64,000 bases of DNA from Brevibacillus formosus (lineage in GTDB: Bacteria > Bacillota > Bacilli > Brevibacillales > Brevibacillaceae), in contig NZ_PXZL01000003.1 in NCBI RefSeq assembly GCF_003013405.1, positions 1 to 64,000 on the forward strand, given 5' to 3'. Positions 56,859 through 64,000 of this stretch are shown here, piece after piece; position 1 is the stretch's first letter, and every line of letters begins with the position of its first letter. The position numbers and the translations under genes are program-made. Below the pieces are notes generated by a model, which was not told the DNA's origin, searched no databases, and saw only the letters and a program-made list of their open reading frames with translations.

Positions 56859-57490
56859 TATTTACATTGGAAGCGAGAATAAATCCCACGCAATCCCTCT
56901 ACATCCACAACTCGAATGGCACTGCGCTCAGATAACTCAATCAAGCCTTGCTGTCGCCATTTCTGCAAAGTCTTGTTCACCGTCATGCGAGACGTATCAA
57001 TATAGCGTGCAAAAGACAACTGATCGATAGGGATATGATTACTCCCGTGCACAGTTATTAGTTTGAGCAGATAATTAGCCATCGCAAGCTCAACTGGACT
57101 GTCAGTGAACGCGATGATTTCAGCCAGGAGACGGAGCTTATAGATTTGTGAATTGGTGAAGATCACTGCCGACTGCGGGTGATCTTGGCATATGCGGGAT
57201 AGGACCTCGTCGGAGAAAAAATAAATGACGGAAGGCGAAGTCGTTATGGCTGATGTGAGGTATGTGCCGTTGTAGGCGCCGTGCTCCCCAAACAACCCAC
57301 CTGTGGGAATGTAATCAATAGACCTCTCATGCCCGTTCTCAGATAAGAGAGTGATCTTTACACTCCCTTTGTCTAAATAATAAAATCCTGTTCCCACCTC
57401 GCCTTGATGATAGATCGTTGTGTGTTTTCCCATTTCGATCTTCTTGCCATATAGGAGGTACGGAGTCCACTGATAGCGGAGACAGGCCAT
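56858..57490 (-). CDS. Crp/Fnr family transcriptional regulator A
   Basis: A 210-residue regulator with an N-terminal cyclic-nucleotide-like beta roll (about 10-115, containing FYYLDKGSVKI and GGLFGEH), a dimerisation helix and a C-terminal helix-turn-helix (about 155-195, with IDTSRMTVNKTLQKW). No Fnr-type iron-sulfur cysteine cluster is seen at the N-terminus. The start at 57490 is preferred over the in-frame GTG at 57499, because AAAGGTGG lies 5 bases before the ATG and includes that GTG. It lies 26 bases downstream of a paralogous regulator, probably cotranscribed, next to a catabolic operon with Crp/Fnr-type boxes. Confidence 0.85.
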   Translation of the reverse strand: MACLRYQWTPYLLYGKKIEMGKHTTIYHQGEVGTGFYYLDKGSVKITLLSENGHERSIDYIPTGGLFGEHGAYNGTYLTSAITTSPSVIYFFSDEVLSRICQDHPQSAVIFTNSQIYKLRLLAEIIAFTDSPVELAMANYLLKLITVHGSNHIPIDQLSFARYIDTSRMTVNKTLQKWRQQGLIELSERSAIRVVDVEGLRGIYSRFQCK

Positions 57491-57516
57491 TGTAACCACC
57501 TTTCACATTGATAGGC

Positions 57517-58167
57517 TTACACTGTGCGAGCAGTCTGTGCCGTGAGTTGTGAATGCTTCAGCATATCTGGGCGTTTGACGATAAAGGATCGGTTTCTGAT
57601 TTCAATGATGCCCTGTTCCTTCCAAGCCTTCAGGATCTTGTAGACAGTAATGCGGGTGAGGCCAGCACATTCAGCTAGCTCTTGTTGAGTGAGGGGAACC
57701 TCGTGGTTTTTAAAGTCTTCGCAAATGTTGAGGAGGAGACGAGCGATTTGCTCTTCTGAAGTCAGTGCCTTCATGTTGATGGCGGTTAGAAGAATCCGCA
57801 TTTTTTGATTGATTGTTTGGGTGAAAAGAGACAAGAGTTCAGGGCGTGCCTTCAGCATTTCGAGGAATTGCAAACAGGAGAAATGGTAGACGACTGCATT
57901 CTTTACAGCAATTGCCGTGGTGAAATGAGGTTGTTGATCCATCGTTTGCAGTCCCATGATTTGACCAGGGACTACGATGTTCACCAAGCGATCTTTCCCC
58001 TTGAAGGTAGAGGTCACAATCTTCACCAATCCCTTATGAAGATAATAAAAACCTTCTCCCATCGTCTTTTGTTTATAGATTGCTGTTTTTCCTTTCACAA
58101 ATTGGCGGGTGCCGTATTCTAAAAGGGTTTCCCATTTCAAATCAGTTTCAAAAGGGGATACCATCAT
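57517..58167 (-). CDS. Crp/Fnr family transcriptional regulator B
   Basis: A 216-residue paralogue of the downstream regulator: beta-roll sensor (FYYLHKGLVKI, VVPGQIMGLQ), long dimerisation helix and a C-terminal winged helix (LTQQELAECAGLTRITVYKILKAW). It also lacks a cysteine cluster. The start is placed at the ATG-ATG pair (58167 or 58164), which follows AAAGGAG by 5 or 8 bases; the upstream ATG at 58185 overlaps that site. It is transcribed away from the anthranilate operon, and a palindrome plus a TATAAT-type promoter lie upstream. Inferred controller of the divergent operon, of itself, or both. Confidence 0.85.
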   Translation of the reverse strand: MMVSPFETDLKWETLLEYGTRQFVKGKTAIYKQKTMGEGFYYLHKGLVKIVTSTFKGKDRLVNIVVPGQIMGLQTMDQQPHFTTAIAVKNAVVYHFSCLQFLEMLKARPELLSLFTQTINQKMRILLTAINMKALTSEEQIARLLLNICEDFKNHEVPLTQQELAECAGLTRITVYKILKAWKEQGIIEIRNRSFIVKRPDMLKHSQLTAQTARTV

Positions 58168-58215
58168 CACCGCTCCTTTCCTCATTCATGATCTTGCCTC
58201 TTCCAATCACCCACC

Positions 58216-58236
58216 GAAAATTAAGTCTTAATTTTC
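58216..58236. promoter_or_regulatory. Perfect 10-1-10 palindrome upstream of regulator B (operator candidate)
   Basis: Arms GAAAATTAAG and CTTAATTTTC are separated by a single T. It lies about 50 bases before the start of the regulator gene and, if the predicted minus-strand promoter is right, at about +12 to +32 of its transcript, a position suited to repression. Confidence 0.6.
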
Positions 58237-58253
58237 TGAACTCGATACTCTTG

Positions 58254-58283
58254 ATTATATGAAAATAAAAAGCTCCTTACCAA
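58254..58283 (-). promoter_or_regulatory. Predicted promoter of the Crp/Fnr regulator pair
   Basis: On the minus strand a perfect TATAAT (58259 to 58254) is preceded, with an 18-base spacer, by TTGGTA (58283 to 58278), four of six matches to the -35 consensus. It points to regulator B and would start transcription near 58247. Confidence 0.5.
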
Positions 58284-58330
58284 TATTTCAACGTGAAAAT
58301 GACGTGCATTCGAAAGAAAAACAGAAATGA

Positions 58331-58346
58331 TGTTAAATCGTTTACA
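58331..58346. promoter_or_regulatory. Crp/Fnr-type box 1, TGTTA-N6-TTACA
   Basis: TGTTA-AATCGT-TTACA is an imperfect palindrome of the Crp/Fnr class (general form TGTnA-N6-TnACA). Its centre is 72 bases (about seven helical turns) upstream of box 2, on the same helix face, and near -113.5 of the predicted transcript of the monooxygenase operon. Confidence 0.6.
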
Positions 58347-58402
58347 TAAACTCAGTTGCTTATCAATTAGGTGAGCGGCATTTTTTTATTTTTCAGCCGT
58401 GA

Positions 58403-58418
58403 TGTTAAGTGGGTTACA
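58403..58418. promoter_or_regulatory. Crp/Fnr-type box 2, TGTTA-N6-TTACA
   Basis: TGTTA-AGTGGG-TTACA repeats box 1 in both half-sites. Its centre (58410.5) lies 41.5 bases before the start predicted from the TATAAT at 58440, the classic class II activation position for Crp/Fnr proteins. Confidence 0.65.
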
Positions 58419-58439
58419 TTTCTCTGAAAAGACAGACAT

Positions 58440-58445
58440 TATAAT
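58440..58445 (+). promoter_or_regulatory. -10 element TATAAT of the anthranilate operon promoter
   Basis: A perfect TATAAT with no recognisable TTGACA at 16-18 bases upstream, where box 2 lies instead. This is typical of an activator-dependent promoter. Predicted start near 58452, about 49 bases before the monooxygenase GTG. Confidence 0.6.
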
Positions 58446-58500
58446 GCGGTTTAAGAACAAAAACGGCTCAACCAACAAAAATCCACAGGGAGGAATTGTA

Positions 58501-59988
58501 GTGGGAATCCGCACAGGTGACCAATACATTCAGGGCTTGAGATCACGGCAACCGGAGATTTGGCTGCAAGGAAGAAAGGTGACAAATGTATGTGAGGAAG
58601 CCGTTTTTCGGCAGCCGATTCAGGAAATAGCCAAACTGTATGACATGCAGTATGACGAGAAGTACCAGGACAAGATTACCCATATTTGTCAGGAAACCGG
58701 TGAGCGTGTGAACAACGCCTTTCTCGTTGCAAAGACCCCTGAGGAATTGCGGGCGAAACGAGCCGTGTACGAAGCTTATGCGGAAGCCACTTTTGGCTTG
58801 ATGGGAAGAACGCCGGATTTTCTCAATGTCGTCTTGACGTCGCTATACAGCAATGCGTCTTTTTTGGAAAGGTACAATCCGCAGTGGGCGGAAAACGTGA
58901 AAACTTATTACAAGCATGTGCGCGACCAAGACCTGTTTTTAACGCATGCGATTATCAATCCGCAAAATGACCGCAGCAAGTCCTCGCATGAACAAAACGA
59001 TGTGTACACTCATTTGGGAACAGTAGAGGAGACGCCAGAAGGGCTGATTGTCAAAGGTGCGAAAATGCTCGCGACACTGGCGCCGATCACGGATGAAGTC
59101 ATCATTTACTCGTTCCCTGGGTTCCAGCCAGGAGATGAGCGTTACGCCTTGGCATTCGCCATTCCGATTAACACGCCGGGCTTGCGCATCATTTGTAGAG
59201 AGCCCATGCAGGATGGAATTCGTTCCGTTTATGACCATCCGTTGGCATCTCGCTTCGAAGAAATGGATGCTGTTCTTGTCTTTCATGACGTACTCGTGCC
59301 TTGGGAGCGCTTATTCCTGTACAACAATGTAGAAGCAGCCAACCTGCTTTATCCAAAGACAGGCATCGGACAGCAGCCGGCGCACCAGTCAGGGGTGAGA
59401 GGTCTGGTGAAGCTCCAATTTGCCACAGAAGTTGCCATGCGGCTGGCAGACTCCATCGGGGTAGACATCTATCCGAATGTCCAAAACAATCTCGGGGAGC
59501 TAGCACAATCGCTGGAATCGGTCAGAGCGCTGCTGAAGACAGCTGAGCTGGAATACGAGACCTTGCCTTCGGGCGAGCTCATGCCGGGTTACATACAGCT
59601 CGAAACCATTCGTGGACTTCTTCCGAAGCTGTACCCGCGGGCGATCGAAGTCATGCAAATTATTGGAGCAGGCGGATTGCTCATGTCCCCGACAGACAGT
59701 GATATGGAGCATCCCGAGTTGGTGGAGGATATGGAAAAGTTTTATGCCGGGCGGAAGGGTATCTCCGGTACAGATCGGGTTCGCCTGTTTAAGCTCGCTT
59801 GGGACCTGTGCGGGGAAGCTTTCGGACAGCGTTTGCTGCAATACGAACGATACTATACCGGTGATCCGGTGCGCAAATTAGCGATTTTTTACAACAACTA
59901 TAAGAAGTCTCATGCCTGCACGATGGTGGATGATGCGCTCAGCGTTTATTCTGCCAAATCGGCATCACAGACGGAGCAGGTTCTTTAA
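58501..59988 (+). CDS. HpaB-type FADH2-dependent aromatic monooxygenase, probably anthranilate 3-monooxygenase
   Basis: A 495-residue flavin-dependent hydroxylase of the 4-hydroxyphenylacetate 3-monooxygenase (HpaB) family: the N-terminal [19 protein letters not shown] opening, the [11 protein letters not shown] segment and [14 protein letters not shown] C-terminal motifs are family hallmarks. The start is GTG 58501, 7 bases after GGGAGG; the frame is open back to 58399 but that part holds promoter elements. Because it heads an operon for 3-hydroxyanthranilate breakdown, anthranilate is the most likely substrate, as in the HpaB-family anthranilate hydroxylase I remember from Geobacillus. No flavin reductase gene is in view, so reduced FAD must come from elsewhere. 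Confidence 0.82.
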   Translation: MGIRTGDQYIQGLRSRQPEIWLQGRKVTNVCEEAVFRQPIQEIAKLYDMQYDEKYQDKITHICQETGERVNNAFLVAKTPEELRAKRAVYEAYAEATFGLMGRTPDFLNVVLTSLYSNASFLERYNPQWAENVKTYYKHVRDQDLFLTHAIINPQNDRSKSSHEQNDVYTHLGTVEETPEGLIVKGAKMLATLAPITDEVIIYSFPGFQPGDERYALAFAIPINTPGLRIICREPMQDGIRSVYDHPLASRFEEMDAVLVFHDVLVPWERLFLYNNVEAANLLYPKTGIGQQPAHQSGVRGLVKLQFATEVAMRLADSIGVDIYPNVQNNLGELAQSLESVRALLKTAELEYETLPSGELMPGYIQLETIRGLLPKLYPRAIEVMQIIGAGGLLMSPTDSDMEHPELVEDMEKFYAGRKGISGTDRVRLFKLAWDLCGEAFGQRLLQYERYYTGDPVRKLAIFYNNYKKSHACTMVDDALSVYSAKSASQTEQVL

Positions 59989-60016
59989 ACAAGGTAAAAC
60001 AGGGAGGGAATAGAGC

Positions 60017-60553
60017 ATGCGGACATTGTCACCTATCCATTTGTGGAAGTTTATCGAGGATCACATCGATCAGCTCAAGCCACCGGTGAATAACAAGGTA
60101 ATTTGGAAAGATGCAGAACTGATGGTCATGGTAGTGGGAGGGCCGAATAAGCGGCGAGATTTTCACATAGATCCATCCGAGGAAGTCTTTTACCAGCTCA
60201 AGGGTGATTGCTTCGTAGAAATCATGAATGAGGATGGCAGGCGTGAGATCATCACGGTAAAAGAAGGCGAAATGTTCCGTCTTCCTGCGAATGTCCCACA
60301 TTCCCCACACCGGATCGCAGATACCATCGGGATCGTGATTGAGCGCAACAGAAATGAGGGAGAACTAGAGGACTTTGCTTGGTTCTGCGAAAACTGCGAC
60401 CACGAAATGCATCGCGTACGGATTCAACTGACCAACATAGAGGTGCAGGTAAAAGAGGCGATCGAAGGCTTCAACAGCAATCTGGAGCTGCGTACATGCC
60501 AAAAATGCGGGCACGTCATGCCTCCGGAAGCGAGTGAGTGGAAATGCGAGTAG
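60017..60553 (+). CDS. nbaC: 3-hydroxyanthranilate 3,4-dioxygenase
   Basis: A 178-residue cupin. Iron ligands fit His50, Glu56 and His95, with Arg47, Arg99 and Glu109 in the substrate-binding positions of the family. Two C-terminal Cys pairs (Cys124/Cys127 and Cys161/Cys164) form the rubredoxin-like second iron site of bacterial enzymes. It opens the ring of 3-hydroxyanthranilate to 2-amino-3-carboxymuconate semialdehyde. GGGAGGGAA precedes the ATG. The 3' end overlaps the decarboxylase gene, so the two steps are coupled. Confidence 0.92.
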   Translation: MRTLSPIHLWKFIEDHIDQLKPPVNNKVIWKDAELMVMVVGGPNKRRDFHIDPSEEVFYQLKGDCFVEIMNEDGRREIITVKEGEMFRLPANVPHSPHRIADTIGIVIERNRNEGELEDFAWFCENCDHEMHRVRIQLTNIEVQVKEAIEGFNSNLELRTCQKCGHVMPPEASEWKCE

Positions 60554-61548
60554 ACTTCCATACCCACATTATTCCAGAGGATATTCCCAACCTGGCTGAA
60601 CGATTTCATGGAGAGCGTTGGCCAGTTCTGCATCGCACTTGCACATGCGGGGCAACTATCATGGTCGGGGGAAAGGTCTTTCGCGAAGTGACGAATCAAG
60701 TGTGGGATCCCCAAAAACGGATCCATGACATGCAGCTAGAAGGCGTGGATATGCAGGTGTTATCACCTATTCCGGTCACGTTTTCCTACTGGGCCCCGAC
60801 AGCCGAAGCGGAAGTGATGGCGCGGATTCAAAACGATTTTATCGCAGAGACGGTCAACCAACATCCGAATCATTTCCTTGGATTGGGTACCGTTCCCTTG
60901 CAAGACACGGAGGCGGCTATTCGGGAAATGGATCGCTGCATGCACGAGCTCGGCCTGAGAGGGATCGAAATCGGCACCAACGTAAACGGCAACAATCTGG
61001 ACGACCCGGGTCTGATTCCTTTTTTTGAAATGTGTCAGGCATGGGATGTGCCGCTCTTCGTCCATCCATGGGAGACATTGGGCAGAGAACGGATGCCGCG
61101 GCACAACCTGATGTACACCGTCGGGATGCCAAGCGAGACAGCGCTTGCCGCAGCAAGTCTTATCTTGGGAGGCGTGATCGAGAAGTTTCCGCGCCTGAAA
61201 ATCTGCTTTGCCCATGGTGGCGGCTCTTTTCCTTATATTCTGCCCAGGCTGGATCAAGGCTGGAAGGTATGGCCGCATCTGCGTCTGACCGATCAACCGC
61301 CTAGTGTGTACGCAAAACAATTCTACTTTGATTCCTTGACGTACGACCCACTGAACATCCCATACATGATGAAGCGATTTGGCGAAGATAAAATCATGAT
61401 GGGCTCGGATTATCCCTTTCTGCTTCGTGAAAAACCTCCCGGGGAAGTCATCGATCACACGTTGGAACTGACGGACGGACAGAAGCGGGCGTTGCTGGGT
61501 GAAAACGCGCTTCGCTTCCTGAACATAAAGGAGATGAAAATACTGTGA
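60538..61548 (+). CDS. nbaD: 2-amino-3-carboxymuconate 6-semialdehyde decarboxylase (ACMSD)
   Basis: A 336-residue amidohydrolase-fold enzyme. The zinc motif is HTH near the N-terminus (His8, His10), further ligands lie in FVHPWE and CFAHGGG, and the MMGSDYPF segment supplies the late Asp. It removes CO2 from the unstable product of the dioxygenase, diverting it from quinolinate. The start may be GTG 60538 or ATG 60544; both overlap the end of the dioxygenase gene. The stop overlaps the next GTG (GTGA). Confidence 0.92.
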   Translation: MEMRVDFHTHIIPEDIPNLAERFHGERWPVLHRTCTCGATIMVGGKVFREVTNQVWDPQKRIHDMQLEGVDMQVLSPIPVTFSYWAPTAEAEVMARIQNDFIAETVNQHPNHFLGLGTVPLQDTEAAIREMDRCMHELGLRGIEIGTNVNGNNLDDPGLIPFFEMCQAWDVPLFVHPWETLGRERMPRHNLMYTVGMPSETALAAASLILGGVIEKFPRLKICFAHGGGSFPYILPRLDQGWKVWPHLRLTDQPPSVYAKQFYFDSLTYDPLNIPYMMKRFGEDKIMMGSDYPFLLREKPPGEVIDHTLELTDGQKRALLGENALRFLNIKEMKIL

Positions 61549-62006
61549 AACATCAGACTGAAACACCGGAACAACGTCTACAGGCTATGGGCCTAAATCT
61601 GCCCGAACGTAGACAGCCGGCCGGTAATTATGTCGGTTGTGTCCAATCGGGCAATCTCCTCTTTCTGGCAGGCCAAGGGACAAACGAATATCGAGGGAAG
61701 CTGGGACAGGATGTCACGATAGAGGAAGGCTACCTCGCAGCCAGGCAGTGTATGCTCAATCTGCTGGCTGTTGCCAAACATGAGCTAGGGGAACTGGGGA
61801 GAGTCAAACGAGTGGTCAAAATACTCGGATTCGTTAACAGCGATCCAGCTTTCATCGATCAGCCTACAGTCATGAATGGGGCATCCGATTTGTTGGTGGA
61901 GCTATTCGGCGAGAAAGGCAGGCATGGGCGATCCGCTGTAGGGATGGCCCAGCTCCCGCTAAACAACGCCGTAGAGATAGAGATGATCTTGGAAATCAAG
62001 AATTAG
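61545..62006 (+). CDS. RidA/YjgF family protein, probable 2-aminomuconate deaminase
   Basis: A 153-residue member of the long RidA subgroup found in aminophenol, nitrobenzoate and anthranilate operons. It has the LFLAGQG and [14 protein letters not shown] segments and the [19 protein letters not shown] ending of the YjgF fold. In this pathway it should hydrolyse 2-aminomuconate to 4-oxalocrotonate with ammonia release. The GTG start overlaps the preceding stop and AGGAG follows its end for the next gene. Assignment rests on context as well as sequence. Confidence 0.82.
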   Translation: MKHQTETPEQRLQAMGLNLPERRQPAGNYVGCVQSGNLLFLAGQGTNEYRGKLGQDVTIEEGYLAARQCMLNLLAVAKHELGELGRVKRVVKILGFVNSDPAFIDQPTVMNGASDLLVELFGEKGRHGRSAVGMAQLPLNNAVEIEMILEIKN

Positions 62007-62016
62007 GAGGATTCCC

Positions 62017-63483
62017 ATGAGTCAGACTGCCAAGGAAAACCATGTTCGAAAAGACGCCAAGCTATTCATAGACGGTGCTTACGTGGACGCTGTTTCTGGT
62101 GAAACCTTCGATACGATCAACCCAGCGACAAATCTCAAGCTGGCGTCTGTGGCCAATGCAAGTGAGCAGGATGTAAAAAGGGCGATCGACGTGGCGCAGC
62201 GTACATTTGAGTCAGGCGTTTGGAGTGAGATGTCTGTAGATGAGCGTGCCAAGATTCTATGCAAAATGGCTGATCTGGTGATGGAGCGTGTAGATGAACT
62301 CGCTTTGGTGGAAACGCTCGATGTCGGCAAACCGATCAAAGAAAGCCGGGGCTTCGACATTCCGAGAGCGGCAGCCAATTTGCGCTTCTTTGCCGAAATG
62401 GCAAAATATATGGTCCATGAGCATTATGAAATGCGCCATTTTATGTCCTATGTCAAATATGCTCCAGCAGGTGTGACAAGTCTGATCATTCCATGGAATT
62501 TGCCCTTCATGCAGATGACCTGGAAAGCATCGGCGGCTTTAGCGGCGGGAAATACCGTTGTTGTAAAACCAGCCTCGTACACGCCTCTCTCGGCGGTGAT
62601 GCTCGGAGAGATTGCCAATGAAGCAGGTCTTCCTCCAGGAGTGCTCAACATCATCACTGGTCCGGGCGGGACTGTCGGGACGGCGATGACGACGCATCCC
62701 CAAGTTCGCCGGATATCTTTTGTGGGAGAATCGAACACCGGCAGGACGGTCATGCAGAATGCCGCTTCGCATCTGATTCCGGTATCACTCGAATTGGGAG
62801 GCAAATCAGCCAATATCGTGTTTGAGGATGCCGATCTTAATGAAGCGGTAAAAGGGTCGATCGAGGCGATATTCCGCAACCAAGGCGAGATTTGTCTGGC
62901 AGGATCGCGTTTGTTGGTACAAGAAAGCGTATACGATCATTTTCTGGACAAATTTGTAGCGGCTGTTCAAAGGATCAAGGTGGGAAATCCTCTGGAATCA
63001 GAGACAGATATGGGAGCGTTGGTATCCCGCAGTCACTTGGAGACGGTGGAGCACTACATTCAGATCGGATTGGAAGAAGGAGCCAAGCTCGGTTACGGCG
63101 GAAAACGGATCTGCGGGTTGGGTGACGGCAATTTCCTGGAGCCAACCGTCCTCTATGATGTAGACAACCGAATGAGGGTGGCCCAGGAAGAGATTTTCGG
63201 TCCGGTCATCGTGATCATTCCATTTCGTACAGAAGAGGACGCTATTCGGATCGCGAATGATTCGGCTTACGGCCTGGCAGGAGTGGTTTGGACCAACGAC
63301 CTGCGGCGTGCGCATCGCGTGGCTGATCGAGTGAAGTCAGGTCTTTTATGGATCAATTGCTGGTATGTGCGTGACTTGCGAACTCCGTTTGGCGGTGCCA
63401 AGGACAGCGGGATTGGCCGCGAAGGCGGGCGTCACAGCTTCGAATTCTATTCCGAGGTCAAGACAGTCACCATGAAATTATAG
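62017..63483 (+). CDS. 2-aminomuconate 6-semialdehyde dehydrogenase
   Basis: A 488-residue NAD-dependent aldehyde dehydrogenase with the IPWNLPFMQMTWK nucleotide-binding segment, catalytic Glu259 in LELGGKS and catalytic Cys293 in NQGEIC. Members in similar operons oxidise 2-aminomuconate semialdehyde (or 2-hydroxymuconate semialdehyde) to the acid. AGGAGG precedes the ATG. In pathway order it acts before the RidA-like deaminase encoded just upstream. Substrate assignment is from the operon context. Confidence 0.87.
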   Translation: MSQTAKENHVRKDAKLFIDGAYVDAVSGETFDTINPATNLKLASVANASEQDVKRAIDVAQRTFESGVWSEMSVDERAKILCKMADLVMERVDELALVETLDVGKPIKESRGFDIPRAAANLRFFAEMAKYMVHEHYEMRHFMSYVKYAPAGVTSLIIPWNLPFMQMTWKASAALAAGNTVVVKPASYTPLSAVMLGEIANEAGLPPGVLNIITGPGGTVGTAMTTHPQVRRISFVGESNTGRTVMQNAASHLIPVSLELGGKSANIVFEDADLNEAVKGSIEAIFRNQGEICLAGSRLLVQESVYDHFLDKFVAAVQRIKVGNPLESETDMGALVSRSHLETVEHYIQIGLEEGAKLGYGGKRICGLGDGNFLEPTVLYDVDNRMRVAQEEIFGPVIVIIPFRTEEDAIRIANDSAYGLAGVVWTNDLRRAHRVADRVKSGLLWINCWYVRDLRTPFGGAKDSGIGREGGRHSFEFYSEVKTVTMKL

Positions 63484-63515
63484 CGATAAGGACAACAAAT
63501 CAGGGAGGGAGCCGT

Positions 63516-64000
63516 GTGGACATAGAAAAAATCACGCGATTCGCCGATCATTTAGCGGCGGCGAGTCGTGAAGGGGTGGGAGTAACGCCGCTCACTTTAC
63601 TGGACCCGCAATTCAGCGAGATAGAGGCATACCACGTTCAATTGAAGACGATTGAACGAAAAGTGAAAGAAGGCGCGAGGATTACAGGGAAGAAAATCGG
63701 CCTGACCTCTCGGGCCATGCAGACACTGCTTGGCGTGGAACAGCCTGACTATGGACATCTATTGGACGACATGGTCGTGGAAAACAACGGAGAGCTGCCT
63801 TTCGAGCATGTCCTTTCGCCAAAGGTAGAAGCAGAAATTGCCTTCCTACTGAAGCGCGATCTGGAAGGGCCACATGTAACCACCTATGACGTCTTGATGG
63901 CAACGGAATATGTAATGCCTGCTTTGGAAATCGTGGACAGCCGTATCGCCAACTGGCAAATCAAACTAGAAGACACAGTTGCCGACAATGCATCCTCGGG
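63516..64000 (+). CDS. 2-oxopent-4-enoate hydratase / 4-oxalocrotonate decarboxylase family, cut by window end
   Basis: The open frame begins with GTG at 63516, 7 bases after GGGAGG, and runs off the window after 161 codons. The visible part has the family's ITGKKIGLTSRAMQ segment, the DYGHLLDDM turn and the PKVEAEIAFLL motif with metal-binding acidic residues. Both the hydratase and the decarboxylase belong to this family and both are needed to finish the pathway; the fragment does not allow a choice. It starts 32 bases after the dehydrogenase stop, in the same operon. Confidence 0.82.
   Translation, partial: MDIEKITRFADHLAAASREGVGVTPLTLLDPQFSEIEAYHVQLKTIERKVKEGARITGKKIGLTSRAMQTLLGVEQPDYGHLLDDMVVENNGELPFEHVLSPKVEAEIAFLLKRDLEGPHVTTYDVLMATEYVMPALEIVDSRIANWQIKLEDTVADNASS

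Noticed and set aside
57488..57505. A TGTGA/TTACA pair overlapping the ribosome-binding site of regulator A
   Set aside because: The half-sites are separated by 7 rather than 6 bases and the match is largely explained by the Shine-Dalgarno sequence.
58399..58500. Upstream in-frame extension of the HpaB-type gene
   Set aside because: It contains Crp/Fnr box 2 and a TATAAT; GTG 58501 has GGGAGG at the right distance and matches the family N-terminus.
60763..61566. 267-codon minus-strand open frame opposite the ACMSD gene
   Set aside because: The plus-strand gene is a clear enzyme with all metal ligands; the antisense product resembles nothing known.

Overview
The window looks like a chromosome segment of a Brevibacillus species (B. 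brevis group). About the first 44.4 kb is three consecutive giant nonribosomal peptide synthetase (NRPS) genes whose module order, epimerisation pattern, specificity codes and terminal reductase match linear gramicidin synthetases LgrB (C-terminal part only), LgrC and LgrD. The protein lengths (7737 and 5084 aa) are close to the roughly 7750 and 5085 aa I remember for B. parabrevis LgrC and LgrD. That comparison is from memory; no search was run.

Region 1 (1-44360): modules 5 to 16 plus a reductase. Reading the ten-residue adenylation codes by eye against GrsA-PheA gives Ala5, D-Val6, Val7, D-Val8, an aromatic residue at 9 (unusual code), D-Leu10, Trp11, D-Leu12, Trp13, D-Leu14, a Trp-like residue at 15 (unusual code), and a small residue at 16 that is released reductively as an aldehyde on the way to the amino alcohol. 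Each D-module carries an epimerisation (E) domain and the carrier motif LGGDS. The other modules carry GGHS. Condensation (C) domains following an E domain have a different core signature from those following an L-residue.

Region 2 (44361-47784): a small PLDc_N membrane protein, an ABC ATPase and an ABC-2 permease in the order of yxlE-yxlF-yxlG of the Bacillus subtilis sigY operon. A CPBP intramembrane protease, a YbjQ-family protein and a short membrane protein follow, ending at a strong terminator. Their position directly after lgrD makes them candidates for self-protection or cell-envelope functions.

Region 3 (47909-54269): an OmpR-type response regulator and sensor kinase, then a four-gene set of SGNH lipoprotein, MBOAT acyltransferase, DHHW/AlgJ-like SGNH protein and DUF4358 lipoprotein, probably for O-acylation of an extracellular polymer.

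Region 4 (54270-56780): a 57-residue cysteine-rich protein on the minus strand with a full Shine-Dalgarno and terminator, then a Tet(M)-like ribosomal-protection GTPase on the plus strand.

Region 5 (56835-64000): two adjacent Crp/Fnr-family regulators on the minus strand. Facing away from them is an operon for degradation of anthranilate/3-hydroxyanthranilate: an HpaB-type monooxygenase, 3-hydroxyanthranilate dioxygenase, ACMS decarboxylase, RidA-type deaminase, aldehyde dehydrogenase, and a hydratase/decarboxylase cut by the window end. The regulatory gap holds two TGTTA-N6-TTACA boxes; one is centred at about -41.5 from a TATAAT promoter, the class II Crp/Fnr activation position. The juxtaposition of a Trp-rich peptide factory and an anthranilate catabolic operon is noted, but no regulatory link is visible.
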